DNA of 64,000 bases from Ancylobacter dichloromethanicus (GTDB lineage Bacteria > Pseudomonadota > Alphaproteobacteria > Rhizobiales > Xanthobacteraceae). This document shows, in pieces, positions 63,657 through 64,000 of the stretch. The position numbers and the translations under genes were made by a program. Position 1 is the first letter of the stretch. Every line of letters begins with the position of its first letter. The notes below the pieces were generated by a model, which was not told where the DNA came from, ran no database searches, and saw only the letters and a list, made by a program, of their open reading frames with translations. The stretch covers positions 1 through 64,000 of the forward strand of contig NZ_JAHBGC010000049.1 of assembly GCF_018390645.1 (NCBI RefSeq), written 5' to 3'.

Positions 63657-64000
63657 TTGCGATCGGTTATTCCAATCATCGAGCAGCTAGACCGCGCCCT
63701 GAGCGAGCTGGCCATCAATCATCCGCTCCATGGCCGCATCGCTCTGATCCTCGTCGACAACGGCCTGGAGCTGATGTGCCATCTGAAATGCACCGATCTC
63801 CTATCCGACGACCGCCGACGAAGCCCGCGCGGACTGACCCAAGAACAAAGGAATGACGCGCGAGGACGCGCCTTCGACAGGAAAATCAGGCTCCTCCAGG
63901 ACGTCGGCCATATCCGGTCCGAGCAGGTTCAGGCAATCACGACCCTGCACGGCTACAGGAACCAACTTTACCATGTCGGCCTGCGCGACGATCCGGTCAT
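63657..64000 (+). CDS. HEPN-like protein, 5' part only (runs off window)
   Basis: From TTG 63657, with GGGAGGGGGAG upstream, an open frame without stop continues to the window end: LRSVIPIIEQLDRALSELAI, then LVDNGLELMCHLKCTDLL and ITTLHGYRNQLYHVGLRDDPV. The YRNQLYHVG motif (Rx4H) near residue 107 has the HEPN active-site form. At least 114 residues are present. It follows the other HEPN-like gene by about 100 bp and probably belongs to the same transcript. The family is otherwise unidentified. Confidence 0.65.
   Translation, partial: MRSVIPIIEQLDRALSELAINHPLHGRIALILVDNGLELMCHLKCTDLLSDDRRRSPRGLTQEQRNDARGRAFDRKIRLLQDVGHIRSEQVQAITTLHGYRNQLYHVGLRDDPV

Noticed and set aside
1-64000. CRISPR arrays, rRNA genes or complete tRNA genes
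   Set aside because: I saw no regularly spaced repeats, no rRNA signatures and no full cloverleaf; only the 3'-end-like fragment near 53205 resembles a tRNA.

Overview
The window looks like a mosaic from an alphaproteobacterium, most likely Hyphomicrobiales (Xanthobacter, Ancylobacter or Rhizobium-like). Three things suggest this: uniformly high GC with GTG/TTG starts, a haloacid dehalogenase locus closely resembling dhlB of Xanthobacter autotrophicus as I remember it, and a complete Ti-plasmid-type traH-traB-traF-traA / oriT / traC-traD-traG block. The density of transposon remnants, broken genes and defence genes suggests a plasmid or an integrated conjugative element. No rep or trb genes are visible.

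Layout. (1) 1-3599: damaged defence genes, namely a reverse transcriptase with a C-terminal TOPRIM domain, facing a Gabija-like UvrD helicase/OLD nuclease pair. (2) 3600-7680: a Tn3-family transposon that carries a nested IS5-family element and cuts off both the OLD nuclease gene and an nrsF-like gene. (3) 7644-20347: an intact nrsF; a tight nine-gene minus-strand operon (DUF485, solute symporter, 2-haloacid dehalogenase, HPP protein, PLP enzyme, two glycosyltransferases, sugar epimerase, EamA subunit) behind a visible sigma-54 promoter; the divergent sigma-54 activator with two twin palindromic sites; an amidase; an ECF sigma factor. (4) 20348-22470: IS110 and IS5 remnants around a cytochrome P460 gene. 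(5) 22571-36071: a stress/detoxification region with an RclR-like AraC regulator, quinone oxidoreductase, TetR, LysR, CMD-family protein, alpha/beta hydrolases, SDR, FMN reductase, HxlR, MsrB-MsrA, a YedY-like Mo enzyme with its flavin reductase, an RclC-like DUF417 protein and a second cytochrome P460. (6) 36240-46136: IS remnant, Tra region with a recognisable Q-type oriT, WGR protein and DUF736 protein. (7) 46736-50385: a RelB/ParE module with a frameshifted toxin, an ardC whose 5' end is joined to a dinB scrap, and a RES-Xre toxin-antitoxin pair. (8) 50374-64000: an accessory defence island with a degraded trypsin-like/phospholipase-C-like fusion plus patatin, a broken SDR, an AbiV-like protein, a YhaN/YhaO pair, a RloC-like zinc-hook ATPase and two HEPN-like proteins, the last running off the window.

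The haloacid block reads as one regulated unit: an activator, twin upstream sites, a sigma-54 promoter, then uptake and dehalogenation genes. The stress block looks suited to oxidants and electrophiles, including reactive chlorine species. The best candidates for undescribed biology are the 54.2-64 kb island, the protease/phospholipase/patatin pair and the RT-TOPRIM gene.
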